Shown: piece by piece, positions 1-8,063 of the stretch
How positions within the stretch are numbered: the stretch's first letter is position 1
Layout: each line of letters starts with the position of its first letter
Assembly: GCA_964604195.1 (NCBI GenBank)
Contig: CAZRXW010000012.1
Location: forward strand, 1 to 31,337
DNA length: 31,337 bases
Direction: 5' to 3'
DNA from: SSEF01 sp964604195
GTDB taxonomy: Bacteria > Patescibacteriota > Minisyncoccia > Moranbacterales > UBA1568
The notes under the pieces: model-generated
What the model was told of the DNA's origin: nothing
The model's input: only the letters and a program-made list of their open reading frames with translations
Databases searched by the model: none
Made by a program: the position numbers and the translations under genes

Positions 1-60
1 GGAAGTTATCGCCTGAAGGCGAGGGAAATCACCCGCCCAAAGTGGGGCCTTATAAGAAAA
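1..60. other. Hairpin-rich window edge, unassigned
   Basis: The stretch downstream of alaS contains two small GC-rich hairpins: CGCC-TGAA-GGCG around 11-22 and CCCA-AAG-TGGG around 36-46. Neither is followed by a convincing U-tract on either strand, so it is not a clean intrinsic terminator for alaS. On the plus strand it could be the 3' tail of a structured RNA that begins outside the window. I could not match it to RNase P, tmRNA, SRP or 5S RNA by eye; a faint resemblance to the 3' tail of some 6S RNAs is not enough to name it. Confidence 0.2.
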
Positions 61-65
61 ATACG

Positions 66-1832
66 TTACTCAAATATTCCTTTAACTCGGCGTACACCGG
101 CCGAAGAAGCCTCTTCTTTAATGATTCGAAACTGGCCAAACTGTCCTATCTCTTGGGTGTTGGCAACATGAGGACCACCACAAAGCTCTTGTGAATAGAT
201 CGTATCACGACTCTTTACCTGATACACATTGACTTTATCTGGGTATTTTTCCCAAAAACTTCCCTCCACCCCCTGAGCCTTGGCCTCCTCTTTGGGCATG
301 ACCGTAATAGTAACTTCTGCCCCGGCCGTAATAGCCTCATTGACATAGTTTTCCACTCGATCCAATACTTCCCGGGATACCTTTTCTGGATGAGTAAAAT
401 CAAAACGAGTGCGCTCCTCGGTAATATTTGATCCAGCCTGATGGACATGAGTTCCGAGCTCTTTCCTGAGCGCTGCAAGCATGAGATGGGTTGCCGTATG
501 AAAAGCAGTAATTTTAGGACTATCCCCGCCTAATCCGCCCTTAAATTTTCCAGCAGCTGCAGTTCGGGAAAGGTCTTGATGTTTTTTGAATTCTTCCCGA
601 AAGGAGGATGGGTCAATAGAAATATTCTTTTCTCGCGCGAGTTCTTGAGTCATTTCCAATGGAAAACCGTACGTAGAAAAAAGATCAAAGGCATCTTTAC
701 CGGAAAAGTCTTCTGCTTTGATACGTTGTTCAAATTCTTTTAGACCCTTGGCAAGAGTATTCCTAAATTTGGTCTCCTCACTAATAAGCTCCTCTAGAAT
801 GGTTGCTTTACGTTCTTTTACTGTTGTATACACTGTTTCAAACTTAGCAATAAAGAGTCCGGCGATATCAGCAACAACTGGTTTTTCATAACCCATTTTG
901 TAGAACTCTCGAATAGCCCGACGGATGAGACGACGAAGAATATACCCTTGGTCAACATTTTTTGGCACCACCCCATCAGCAATCATATGCGTAGCTGCCC
1001 TGAGATGATCGACGATAATACGAGCTGAACGCTCTTGGTAATTTTCCTCCCCCACTTTCTCTCTGATCTCTTGCAAAACGTCAGCAAAAGCATCTGTTTC
1101 ATAGACATGTTTCAGTCCATTCAAAGTCACAATCGTGCGCTCAAGTCCCATACCCGTATCGACACAGGGAGCAGGAAGCTTTTCGAGAGTTTTCTCATCA
1201 ATACGGTTATATTGCATGAAGACATTATTCCAAATCTCCATCCACTCCCTGGAATGGGACCCTTTATTACCCTGAGGTTCTCCTACTCCAACCCAATAAA
1301 ATATTTCTGTATCTGGACCACAAGGACCAGTTGGTCCAGCTGCCCACCAGTTATCTTCAGCAGGAAGATAAGCGATGCGATTTTCTGGGACTCCCAGTGA
1401 TTTCCAAATCGATGCAGATTCTTCATCTCGCGGAGCATTAGCATCCCCCTCAAAAACAGTTACTGAGAGCATTTTTGGATTAAGGCCAAGCCACTCTTTG
1501 CTTGTCAAAAATTCCCAAGACCATTCTATTGAATCCTGTTTAAAATAATCTCCAAGAGACCAATTACCAAGCATTTCAAAAAAAGTAAGATGGGTATCAT
1601 CACCCACATCATCAATATCTCCTGTACGGACACATTTTTGAACGTCTACGATGCGCTTTCCCATTGGGTGTGGCTTCCCGAGGAGATAGGGAACAAGTGG
1701 CTGCATTCCAGCGGTGTTAAACAGTACCGAGGGATCATTTTCTGGCACGAGTGGAGCAGAAGGAATAACCGCGTGGCCACGTTCTTTAAAAAAAGCCAGG
1801 TATTTCTCTCGTAATTCTTGTGATGTCAGCAT
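66..1832 (-). CDS. alaS: Alanine--tRNA ligase, shortened CPR-type
   Basis: Charges tRNA-Ala with alanine in the cytoplasm and hydrolyses mischarged Ser/Gly-tRNA-Ala. The class II catalytic core is clear from the N-terminus (LREKYLAFFKERGH, then FFEMLGNWSLGDYFK near residues 84-98). The editing site is present, with HTATH near 445-449 and CGGPH near 551-555, and the protein ends in GVRRVKGIFE. It has 588 residues against roughly 870 in E. coli. The C-terminal C-Ala domain is absent. The beta-barrel that normally separates the tRNA-binding and editing domains, with its TPFYAESGGQ-type motif, is also missing: a short Gly-rich linker (KFKGGLGGDSP) leads straight into the editing domain. It starts at ATG 18 bases after the preceding small gene, with no Shine-Dalgarno visible, and is last in a long minus-strand run. 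A partial tRNA-Ala lies at the other end of the window. Confidence 0.97.
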   Translation of the reverse strand: MLTSQELREKYLAFFKERGHAVIPSAPLVPENDPSVLFNTAGMQPLVPYLLGKPHPMGKRIVDVQKCVRTGDIDDVGDDTHLTFFEMLGNWSLGDYFKQDSIEWSWEFLTSKEWLGLNPKMLSVTVFEGDANAPRDEESASIWKSLGVPENRIAYLPAEDNWWAAGPTGPCGPDTEIFYWVGVGEPQGNKGSHSREWMEIWNNVFMQYNRIDEKTLEKLPAPCVDTGMGLERTIVTLNGLKHVYETDAFADVLQEIREKVGEENYQERSARIIVDHLRAATHMIADGVVPKNVDQGYILRRLIRRAIREFYKMGYEKPVVADIAGLFIAKFETVYTTVKERKATILEELISEETKFRNTLAKGLKEFEQRIKAEDFSGKDAFDLFSTYGFPLEMTQELAREKNISIDPSSFREEFKKHQDLSRTAAAGKFKGGLGGDSPKITAFHTATHLMLAALRKELGTHVHQAGSNITEERTRFDFTHPEKVSREVLDRVENYVNEAITAGAEVTITVMPKEEAKAQGVEGSFWEKYPDKVNVYQVKSRDTIYSQELCGGPHVANTQEIGQFGQFRIIKEEASSAGVRRVKGIFE

Positions 1833-1850
1833 AACTGGTAGTGGTAGAGA

Positions 1851-2069
1851 TTAACGAAGAGCTCTTTCAAGACTCTCTTTGAGCGATCGGCTTATCCAAG
1901 GATGAAAAATACTTTCGATATCAGCAATAGTATCTTTGGGAGAGCACTCCCCCCGAGCAACGCGCCTCGCTAAAGAATTGAGTTTTGATTGATGAGAATC
2001 ATAGACCCGAACACTCGAATCGGTTGCTAATACCTGCTTTACTATACGAAGATAGGTATCCTGAGTCAT
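1851..2069 (-). CDS. Small hypothetical protein (72 aa)
   Basis: I do not recognise this protein. It is short and charged, with no membrane segment or Cys/His metal site, and looks mostly helical with a basic middle (SLARRVARGEC) and a helical C-terminus (SRSLKESLERALR). Its ATG overlaps the stop of the upstream 89-residue gene by four bases (ATGA), which indicates translational coupling and supports it as a real gene. It is followed after 18 bases by alaS, so the three are probably co-transcribed. No function can be assigned. Confidence 0.6.
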   Translation of the reverse strand: MTQDTYLRIVKQVLATDSSVRVYDSHQSKLNSLARRVARGECSPKDTIADIESIFHPWISRSLKESLERALR

Positions 2070-2335
2070 AAAAGACGAAGTTTCTTCTTTAGACGGTCGA
2101 TTTCCCCCTGCTTCTCAAGAATTCTTGCTTCAAATCTCTCAAGTTCAGTTTCAGCCTCAGTAACTTGAGCCTGAGCCAAATGTTCCTTTTGACGCAAATT
2201 TTGTAGTAAGACTATCTGATCATCACGACGACGAACCATACCAGAACTTTCAGCTTCAAGAGCAAACAGGTCACTCTCAATTCTCCTTCGGCTCTGGCGT
2301 CTATCGAGCTCTTCTTGTGATGGTTCACTAGCCAT
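2066..2335 (-). CDS. Small coiled-coil hypothetical protein (89 aa)
   Basis: The whole protein is rich in Glu, Gln, Arg and Leu with heptad-like spacing (for example LERFEARILEKQGEIDRLKKKL near residues 64-86), so it is predicted to be one long helix or coiled coil. It has no signal peptide or membrane segment. It starts at ATG 84 bases after the baseplate-J-like gene and ends overlapping the next gene by four bases. The pair with the 72-residue protein may form a small complex, but that is inference from coupling only. Its role is unknown. Confidence 0.6.
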   Translation of the reverse strand: MASEPSQEELDRRQSRRRIESDLFALEAESSGMVRRRDDQIVLLQNLRQKEHLAQAQVTEAETELERFEARILEKQGEIDRLKKKLRLL

Positions 2336-2409
2336 AAGAATTCTTTAATAGAGAAAATCCGAAGCGAAGACAGCTTACCAAAAAATCATATTTTTATCAA
2401 TCAGCTATT

Positions 2410-2427
2410 CTCAGTACTACTACTGAG
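2410..2427 (-). other. Hairpin spanning the stop codon of the baseplate-J-like gene
   Basis: CTCAGTA and TACTGAG form a perfect 7-bp stem around a CTAC tetraloop, with the TAG stop of the 655-residue gene inside it. The sequence after it on the minus strand is AT-rich but lacks an immediate U-run, so it would be a weak terminator at best. It may instead protect the 3' end of the mRNA or be chance. Confidence 0.3.
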
Positions 2428-4387
2428 CTGTAAGTAGCTCCATCTCAACCCGATCTGTATCTTCGGGGATAGTGGAGACGAGAAGTTGCGGTTTAAACTC
2501 TACCTGAAGCCGCTCAATTTCTGGGTGAGATCCTAGAAATTCTTTAATTCCAGCCTCATTCCTACCCAAGAGATTTTGACGAACCATTGCTATATCAATG
2601 GGTGCTTCAAAAAGAATAGTGCTCTCCATAGTCATATCGATTTGGCTCGTTTCATACTTTGGAAGAAGTGCCGTATATTTTTTAGTATATTCCTTCGGAG
2701 AGAGACTTACCCCGGAGGCATTCACTCTTTCTGCCTCAATTCTTTTTTTCACTTCGGTTTCATTGATAACAAAAACCTTAACTAAATAACGTCCTTCGTA
2801 AGTAAATTCTGCCGCCGCACTCCCTACCGTCGGTGTAACGGTATCAGCAATCTTCTCAATCAAAAGAGAATCTTCAAGAAGCTCTTCCTCCTCTCCAAGC
2901 TGCTTTCTCACCTCTTCAAGAACATGTGAGCGAGATTCATCGATTGTTTTTTTAGCCGCTCGCTCTTTGTCGTCATTTGAAACCAGCTTTTGTGTCGTAC
3001 CTTCACCGACCCCGCCATCACTCCCTCCATTAAATTTTTGAACTGATTCAGCACTAAATTTTTCATACTTTGACCCTCCTTTAAATCCAGGGATAGTAAA
3101 TTTGGTTGGAGAAACATTATACTGAGACCCAGCCTGATCAGCTACCACAACCGCCTCTACTACTCCTCGTTCACGCTTCCCATCCTTCTCCTTTACCCCA
3201 GGGACCACAACACTTTGGACCAGACGAAATATTTTTCCATCAGTAGTTTCAAATCGCGTTGTTGCTACCAAGGGTTGGCTATCACTACTAAAATCATTAT
3301 AAATACGGATACTCCCCCGAGCCTTACTCGCATCACCAGCGACAGCTGTGCCTGTTGCCGAATCCTTTGTCTGAAACGTTTTTTCAAAACTTATCACCCG
3401 AGCAGCAACGGTAGCAGCATCACCAGATCCAGCAGCAGCCGATATTTGTAATTTTACGACCTGTTCAGCAGATTGAGGGGTAAGCGTAATAACAACTTTT
3501 GGAAAGAAAACATACCAGCCCAAGAAACCAATACCTCCAATAAAAAGCATTATCCCGAAAGGAATTGCCCAACGAAATGAAGTGCTGTCGCCATCTCGTT
3601 TACTTGATGAAGAATATCTTTCCGTAGATACTTCTCGTTCCTTGGTTAGAGGTACACTCTTTGCTATTGATTGATTATTGCCCCCCATGAATCTTTCTAG
3701 GCGTCCCTGGCGAATTGATACTGGTGTCTGAAGTGGTGCAGCGTGACTCTTTTCCTCTTGAACCATCGGGATTGGACGAGTCACCGGAGATGCTGGCGCC
3801 TGCCGTGTTACTGGATCGATTGGTGGTCGCGCCACTACCCCGTCGCTTCGCATAGAATTGAGGCTCGTAAGAGTGGAGGGATTAGAATTGCGAACTCGAA
3901 TAGGTCGAGGTAATGGCATTGTCTGACGAATGGAAGTTGATTCCTGGGTGAGTGACATTCCTTGATCCAATGGTGAAATAACCTGAGGAGGGGCATAGAA
4001 ATCGGAACTCCCTAATGTCTCGCTCGTAACAGGAATTGAAGAAGAATCAGTCATGGATGACTTGGCAACCCCGTTTACAGACATTGGTTCACTCGTTATT
4101 TTCTGCTGGGAGACAATGTGTTCAAGGGGCACTCTCTCGCTGTAGGCCTCAACGATTAATCCTGCTCGCTCTGCTAATTTTTTCCCAGCGTCATCCTGAG
4201 TAGTAATAATAATTTTTTTCCCAAGTTTTTGAGCCTCTCTTTCCAAAAGACGTAGGTTTACAATACTTTGGAGAATCAGAGCTCGCTTGGGGAAAACAAA
4301 AACATTCTCCACCTGGCTCGAGTGTCGCAGGCGACTTACTGCAGTAATTATCTCCTCATCAATATCTATATAGTGCGTTTCGCGCAT
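2420..4387 (-). CDS. Single-pass membrane protein with baseplate-J-like extracytoplasmic part
   Basis: A 655-residue protein with three parts. Residues 1-90 form a compact alpha/beta domain, presumably cytoplasmic (VENVFVFPKRALILQSIVNL, then KKIIITTQDD). Residues 91-270 are a Ser/Thr/Pro-rich, probably disordered linker. One membrane helix lies at about 273-295. It is followed by a beta-rich outer part starting KVVITLTPQS, with a segment at 356-396 (GSIRIYND, QPLVATTRFET, KIFRLVQSVVVPG) that resembles the baseplate J/gp47 domain annotated on similar CPR proteins. The gene follows the FtsA/PilM-like gene by 17 bases, so the two probably work together, with the actin-like ATPase on the inner face and this protein reaching outward, loosely like PilM-PilN. 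That is inference. Homology to phage baseplates is distant and may be structural only. No Shine-Dalgarno is visible. Confidence 0.75.
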   Translation of the reverse strand: MRETHYIDIDEEIITAVSRLRHSSQVENVFVFPKRALILQSIVNLRLLEREAQKLGKKIIITTQDDAGKKLAERAGLIVEAYSERVPLEHIVSQQKITSEPMSVNGVAKSSMTDSSSIPVTSETLGSSDFYAPPQVISPLDQGMSLTQESTSIRQTMPLPRPIRVRNSNPSTLTSLNSMRSDGVVARPPIDPVTRQAPASPVTRPIPMVQEEKSHAAPLQTPVSIRQGRLERFMGGNNQSIAKSVPLTKEREVSTERYSSSSKRDGDSTSFRWAIPFGIMLFIGGIGFLGWYVFFPKVVITLTPQSAEQVVKLQISAAAGSGDAATVAARVISFEKTFQTKDSATGTAVAGDASKARGSIRIYNDFSSDSQPLVATTRFETTDGKIFRLVQSVVVPGVKEKDGKRERGVVEAVVVADQAGSQYNVSPTKFTIPGFKGGSKYEKFSAESVQKFNGGSDGGVGEGTTQKLVSNDDKERAAKKTIDESRSHVLEEVRKQLGEEEELLEDSLLIEKIADTVTPTVGSAAAEFTYEGRYLVKVFVINETEVKKRIEAERVNASGVSLSPKEYTKKYTALLPKYETSQIDMTMESTILFEAPIDIAMVRQNLLGRNEAGIKEFLGSHPEIERLQVEFKPQLLVSTIPEDTDRVEMELLTAQ

Positions 4388-4404
4388 ACGTTTATGATAT
4401 CGAA

Positions 4405-5673
4405 CTATTTCCGTTCAAGCGAGTGCATACTATCCTGAAGGATCCCTGCAAGCATCTTCTCTTCTTCAAGCGCTTCAATAAGAGCCAGATGAGCTAAACC
4501 AAGCGGAGTAACATCCTGAGGAGTAATCAGTTGACCAGTCAAATCCTCTACTCGACGAATATCTTTTGGTTGAAGAAAAGAAACCTCAGGCGGTCGGGCA
4601 AAAGGAAGGTGCTTGAACCAATCTTGAGAAAGCAGGGCTTGCTTGATTTCTGGAAGAGCCGACCCACCACCGCAGAGGTAGATTTTTGATGGCAAAAGAT
4701 CCGTTTCTGCAAATTCAACCAAAGAGAGTTCTACTCCCCCAAGCCATACTCGACAATCATCAATAAAAAGAGCTCTAATCCGATCAATATCTTCTGGTTT
4801 GAGACGATGTGCTGAATAGTCAAGCTTCATCTGCTCCGCTAGCTCATATTTGATTGAAAATTCCTGAGCAATACGTTTTGTAAAGGCTCTTCCACCAAGG
4901 GCAAACATCTTTGTTCCCTCCAATCCCCCATTCCGTACCACCGCAATATCAGTTGTTCCACCGCCAATATCAATAAAAATAGCACTAAAATCAAGCATGT
5001 CTTCTACTTCAACTGATCGCGCTACTGCAAATGGCTCCGCTACAATAGAAAGTAAGTCAAGATCAAGTTCATCGGCTATTGTCTGAAGAGCTCCAAGATG
5101 AACCATCGGTGCATAGGCGTTAAAAACACTCATCGATACATCTTTTCCCTGAAAGTTAAAGGGGTTTACCACATGATAACCATCAATTCGCACATCTACC
5201 AACGCGGCATTAATAAGTTTCACCTCTATGTCTTGCTGATCAGTTTCCCAGGCAAGTTGTTTTTTGATACGTTCGTAGGCTTTTTCTTGAACTTTACCAA
5301 TAATCATCTTTAGTTCAGGAATACCAATCTTAACTTCAGGATTTACCCGTTCATAATGCACGGTTGTAGTAGTTCCTTTCACGAGTTCCCCAGCAACACC
5401 GATAATACTTTTTTCTACATGCTTCACCTGAGCATGTTCTTTGGCAAGTTCTATGGCTTCTCGTGATGAAAGAATAACACCATTAATATCTGAAACAGCG
5501 CCACTTTGCATATTGCCCACACGCTGGGGAGCTCTCCCGACGCCAATAACCTGCCCCGTACGAGTTTCGTGATCAACTCGAAAAACGAGGGCCTTAACCA
5601 CCTCGGTACCAATATCGAGTGCGAGAAAAAGATTTTCACGCTGGCCCCATCCAAAACGAGAGAAAAAACCCAT
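4405..5673 (-). CDS. FtsA/PilM-family actin-like ATPase
   Basis: A 422-residue member of the SHS2-containing actin-like ATPases. The phosphate-1 motif is DIGTEVVKAL at about 20, phosphate-2 is DIGGGTTD at 235-242 followed by ALGGRAFTKRIA, and the adenosine motif is LCGGGSALP at 333-341. The segment near 44-66 (VIGVGRAPQRVG, SGAVSDI) and the ALGG-x-x-FT spacing look more like FtsA than PilM, so a division role is possible. However, the FtsA C-terminal amphipathic anchor is not visible, while the N-terminus MGFFSRFGW resembles PilM starts and could touch the membrane. I chose the ATG at 5673: an in-frame upstream start at 5781 would overlap the kinase gene and add residues unlike the family. 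A good extended -10 lies just upstream. The next gene is a membrane protein 17 bases away. Confidence 0.88.
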   Translation of the reverse strand: MGFFSRFGWGQRENLFLALDIGTEVVKALVFRVDHETRTGQVIGVGRAPQRVGNMQSGAVSDINGVILSSREAIELAKEHAQVKHVEKSIIGVAGELVKGTTTTVHYERVNPEVKIGIPELKMIIGKVQEKAYERIKKQLAWETDQQDIEVKLINAALVDVRIDGYHVVNPFNFQGKDVSMSVFNAYAPMVHLGALQTIADELDLDLLSIVAEPFAVARSVEVEDMLDFSAIFIDIGGGTTDIAVVRNGGLEGTKMFALGGRAFTKRIAQEFSIKYELAEQMKLDYSAHRLKPEDIDRIRALFIDDCRVWLGGVELSLVEFAETDLLPSKIYLCGGGSALPEIKQALLSQDWFKHLPFARPPEVSFLQPKDIRRVEDLTGQLITPQDVTPLGLAHLALIEALEEEKMLAGILQDSMHSLERK

Positions 5674-5692
5674 ACTTTTTGTACGTACTTTC

Positions 5693-5701
5693 AGTATACC
5701 A
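5693..5701 (-). promoter_or_regulatory. Extended -10 promoter for the FtsA-like gene
   Basis: On the minus strand TGG-TATACT sits immediately after the kinase stop codon, an extended -10 with five of six consensus bases in the hexamer. No good -35 is seen, as is usual for extended -10 promoters. Transcription would begin near 5686, giving a leader of about a dozen bases before the ATG at 5673. It suggests the FtsA-like/baseplate-J-like pair can be expressed apart from the upstream metabolic genes. Confidence 0.5.
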
Positions 5702-6712
5702 CTAAATGAGTTTTGTTCGTTTAACCTTATCAATAAACTGGAGCATTCGTTGTTCATCCAATAGTCCAGGGGTTGCTCCATAATACCCCACTACATTGCC
5801 AGCATTACATATCCCGTACTGAATACACGTCTCCAGAGGAAAACCTTTGAGATACGCAGCAAAAAACCCAGATCCAAAAGCGTCTCCCCCGCCAGTAGTA
5901 TCCACAAGTCCATTCGGCTCAAAGCTTTCTGCATGCCAAAACGATTTATGATCAGCAGTCCAAGCTCCCCGTTTGCCATCAGTAACTACGACTACTTCTG
6001 GTCCTTGTTGACGCAGTAGCTCAAGTAGATGCCGTTCATCCTGAAGTTTCTCCGATTGCGTTTCAATTTGATTGGCAAGCAGAATTTCAATAGCCTCATC
6101 TTTATTTAGGAACAAGGCATGTATCTCACTAAGCCAATCCCAAATCAATGTAGGATCATCCTTGATATTATGCTGGCCAGGATTACATGCCATCTGTAAA
6201 CCACGTTCCTGAACAATTTCTCTTAGTTTGGCTAAATTTTTTCGCCAATCACCATTCAACGAACTAATATAGAGCCAGTCAGTATGAGTCAATTTTTCAG
6301 ATTTAATCTGAAGTCTCTCATTAGCATCACGGTTGTGAAATATAATCCTATCACCTGTCTGGGTAATAACCACAATAGCTGAGAGGTCTGATTGAACATG
6401 AGGGTCAAGTTCGAGAAGCTCCGTCCCTACCCCTTCTTGTTCAAGGAGTTTTTTTATACTCCTTCCAATATCATCTGCTCCAAGATGGCTATAGCAATGA
6501 GATTCAATACCCAATCGGGCAAGTCCAACCGCTACGTTGGCAGCTACGCCACCAACCCCCTCATACCGATCATCTACCCGGAACTTTCCACCCAACTCAA
6601 AAGCCACTTTTACTTGCGAAGTAAGGTCTTCTGGGGTATTAAAAATCACTCCTTCAGTAGTGGGGAAAAAGATATCTTTTGAAGCAGAACCAACGCAAAT
6701 CACCCTTCGCAT
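5702..6712 (-). CDS. PfkB/ribokinase-family carbohydrate kinase
   Basis: A 336-residue cytoplasmic kinase that phosphorylates a sugar or nucleoside with ATP; the substrate cannot be read from the sequence. PfkB signature 1 is near residues 51-66 (GVGGVAANVAVGLARLG). Signature 2 is DTTGGGDAFGSGF at 271-283, with the catalytic Asp at 277. The anion hole is usually GAGD; here the Ala is Gly. A long N-terminal insertion (about residues 17-48) precedes the GG motif. It follows eno by 41 bases and precedes the FtsA-like gene by 28. Adjacency to pgk and eno hints at a role in sugar use, though ribokinase, adenosine kinase or fructokinase activity would all fit. It starts at ATG with no obvious Shine-Dalgarno. 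Confidence 0.9.
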   Translation of the reverse strand: MRRVICVGSASKDIFFPTTEGVIFNTPEDLTSQVKVAFELGGKFRVDDRYEGVGGVAANVAVGLARLGIESHCYSHLGADDIGRSIKKLLEQEGVGTELLELDPHVQSDLSAIVVITQTGDRIIFHNRDANERLQIKSEKLTHTDWLYISSLNGDWRKNLAKLREIVQERGLQMACNPGQHNIKDDPTLIWDWLSEIHALFLNKDEAIEILLANQIETQSEKLQDERHLLELLRQQGPEVVVVTDGKRGAWTADHKSFWHAESFEPNGLVDTTGGGDAFGSGFFAAYLKGFPLETCIQYGICNAGNVVGYYGATPGLLDEQRMLQFIDKVKRTKLI

Positions 6713-6753
6713 AAACCAATGTTTGTTTTGACTTTAAGAACCTACTTTGTATC

Positions 6754-8040
6754 CTACAAGGATTTGAGTTCCTCATCAATAACAAGAAGTCGATTGTATT
6801 TTACAAGACGTTCCCCACGGGCAAGAGATCCCGTTTTAATAAATTCTGCACCAGCACCAACAGCAAGATCTGCTATAAAATCATCCGTCGTTTCTCCTGA
6901 CCGATGAGAAATAACTCGGCGAAAGCCATGCTCCTCAGCGAGCTTCATGCATTCAAGAGTTTCCGTAACAGTACCAATTTGGTTAACTTTGATAAGAACC
7001 GCATTACAGGCATCTGCCTCGATAGCCTGTTCGAGCCGTCGAGAATTAGTTACTAAAAGATCATCACCTACCAACATCACTTCATTACCCAATTTAGTTG
7101 GTTGAGCTAAAAGTTTTTTCTTCATAACTGCCCAACCAGACCAGTCCTCTTCATGAAGGCCATCTTCAAGCGAGATAATATCAAAATGATCGATCCACTC
7201 ACGGTAGAGATTAATAAGATTGTCGCGAGACAAAACTACTCCTTCTGGCAGAAGGATATAACTCTCCTTTTCTTTGTCGTAAAATGACTGAGCAGCAACA
7301 TCAAGATCGAGGAATATTTCCTTTCCACGTGTATAGCCTGCTTTTTCAATAGCCTGACTAATCATCTCTAGTTGGCGTTCATGGCTTTCTAACCGTGGAG
7401 CAAAACCACCCTCGTCACCAACACTCGTTTGGAATCCTGCCTCATCAAGAATATCAGCCAATGCATGGAAAATCTCGCTACCTGCTCGGAGTTGCTCACG
7501 ATAACCAGCAACCCCCACCGGTACTACCTTAAATTCCTGAACAGATAATCCAGAGTTACTATGCTTCCCACCATTCACAATATTAAACATAGGCATTGGT
7601 AGAGACAGACTTTTCAGCTCTCTCTGTGTAAGCCTAGCAATGTGTTGATAGAGAGGAATTTTGGCGCTGTGAGCTGCCGCTCGACACACTGCAAGCGAAA
7701 CCCCAAGAATAGCGTTCGCTCCTAGACGAGACTTGTTCTCAGTGCCATCAAGCTCCTTCATGGCAGCATCAATCAAAAATTGTTCAGTTGCATCCATTCC
7801 TTTCATGCGTCCGGCTATTTCTGTATTGATAGAGCTCACTGCCTTTAATACCCCCTGACCACGGTAACGGTCCAAATCCCCATCTCGAAGTTCCCAGGCC
7901 TCATGAGTACCAGTTGAAGCCCCAGATGGTACTGAAGCACTCGCTGTGGTGCCATCCTCAAGAGAAACCCAAGCTTCTACCGTAGGGTTTCCACGGGAAT
8001 CAAGAATTTCACGAGCTTGTACCATCTGAATTTTTGACAT
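6754..8040 (-). CDS. eno: Enolase
   Basis: Interconverts 2-phosphoglycerate and phosphoenolpyruvate in the cytoplasm. Its 428 residues are normal length. Recognisable segments include AREILDSRGNPTVEAWV near 9-25, the SGASTGTHEA loop near 39-48, GDEGGFAP near 206-213, the metal-ligand segments SLEDGLHEEDW and VGDDLLVTN, and the signature ISHRSGETTDDFIADLAVG near the C-terminus. All key residues appear intact. It starts at ATG 23 bases after pgk, so the two successive lower-glycolytic enzymes are encoded together; no Shine-Dalgarno is visible in the AT-rich gap. Confidence 0.98.
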   Translation of the reverse strand: MSKIQMVQAREILDSRGNPTVEAWVSLEDGTTASASVPSGASTGTHEAWELRDGDLDRYRGQGVLKAVSSINTEIAGRMKGMDATEQFLIDAAMKELDGTENKSRLGANAILGVSLAVCRAAAHSAKIPLYQHIARLTQRELKSLSLPMPMFNIVNGGKHSNSGLSVQEFKVVPVGVAGYREQLRAGSEIFHALADILDEAGFQTSVGDEGGFAPRLESHERQLEMISQAIEKAGYTRGKEIFLDLDVAAQSFYDKEKESYILLPEGVVLSRDNLINLYREWIDHFDIISLEDGLHEEDWSGWAVMKKKLLAQPTKLGNEVMLVGDDLLVTNSRRLEQAIEADACNAVLIKVNQIGTVTETLECMKLAEEHGFRRVISHRSGETTDDFIADLAVGAGAEFIKTGSLARGERLVKYNRLLVIDEELKSL

Positions 8041-8063
8041 ATATCAACGTAAAAAGAATAAAA

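Noticed and set aside
5674..5781. Longer N-terminus for the FtsA/PilM-like protein
   Set aside because: It would overlap the kinase gene by 80 bases and add residues unlike the family; the ATG at 5673 gives a typical N-terminus behind a promoter.
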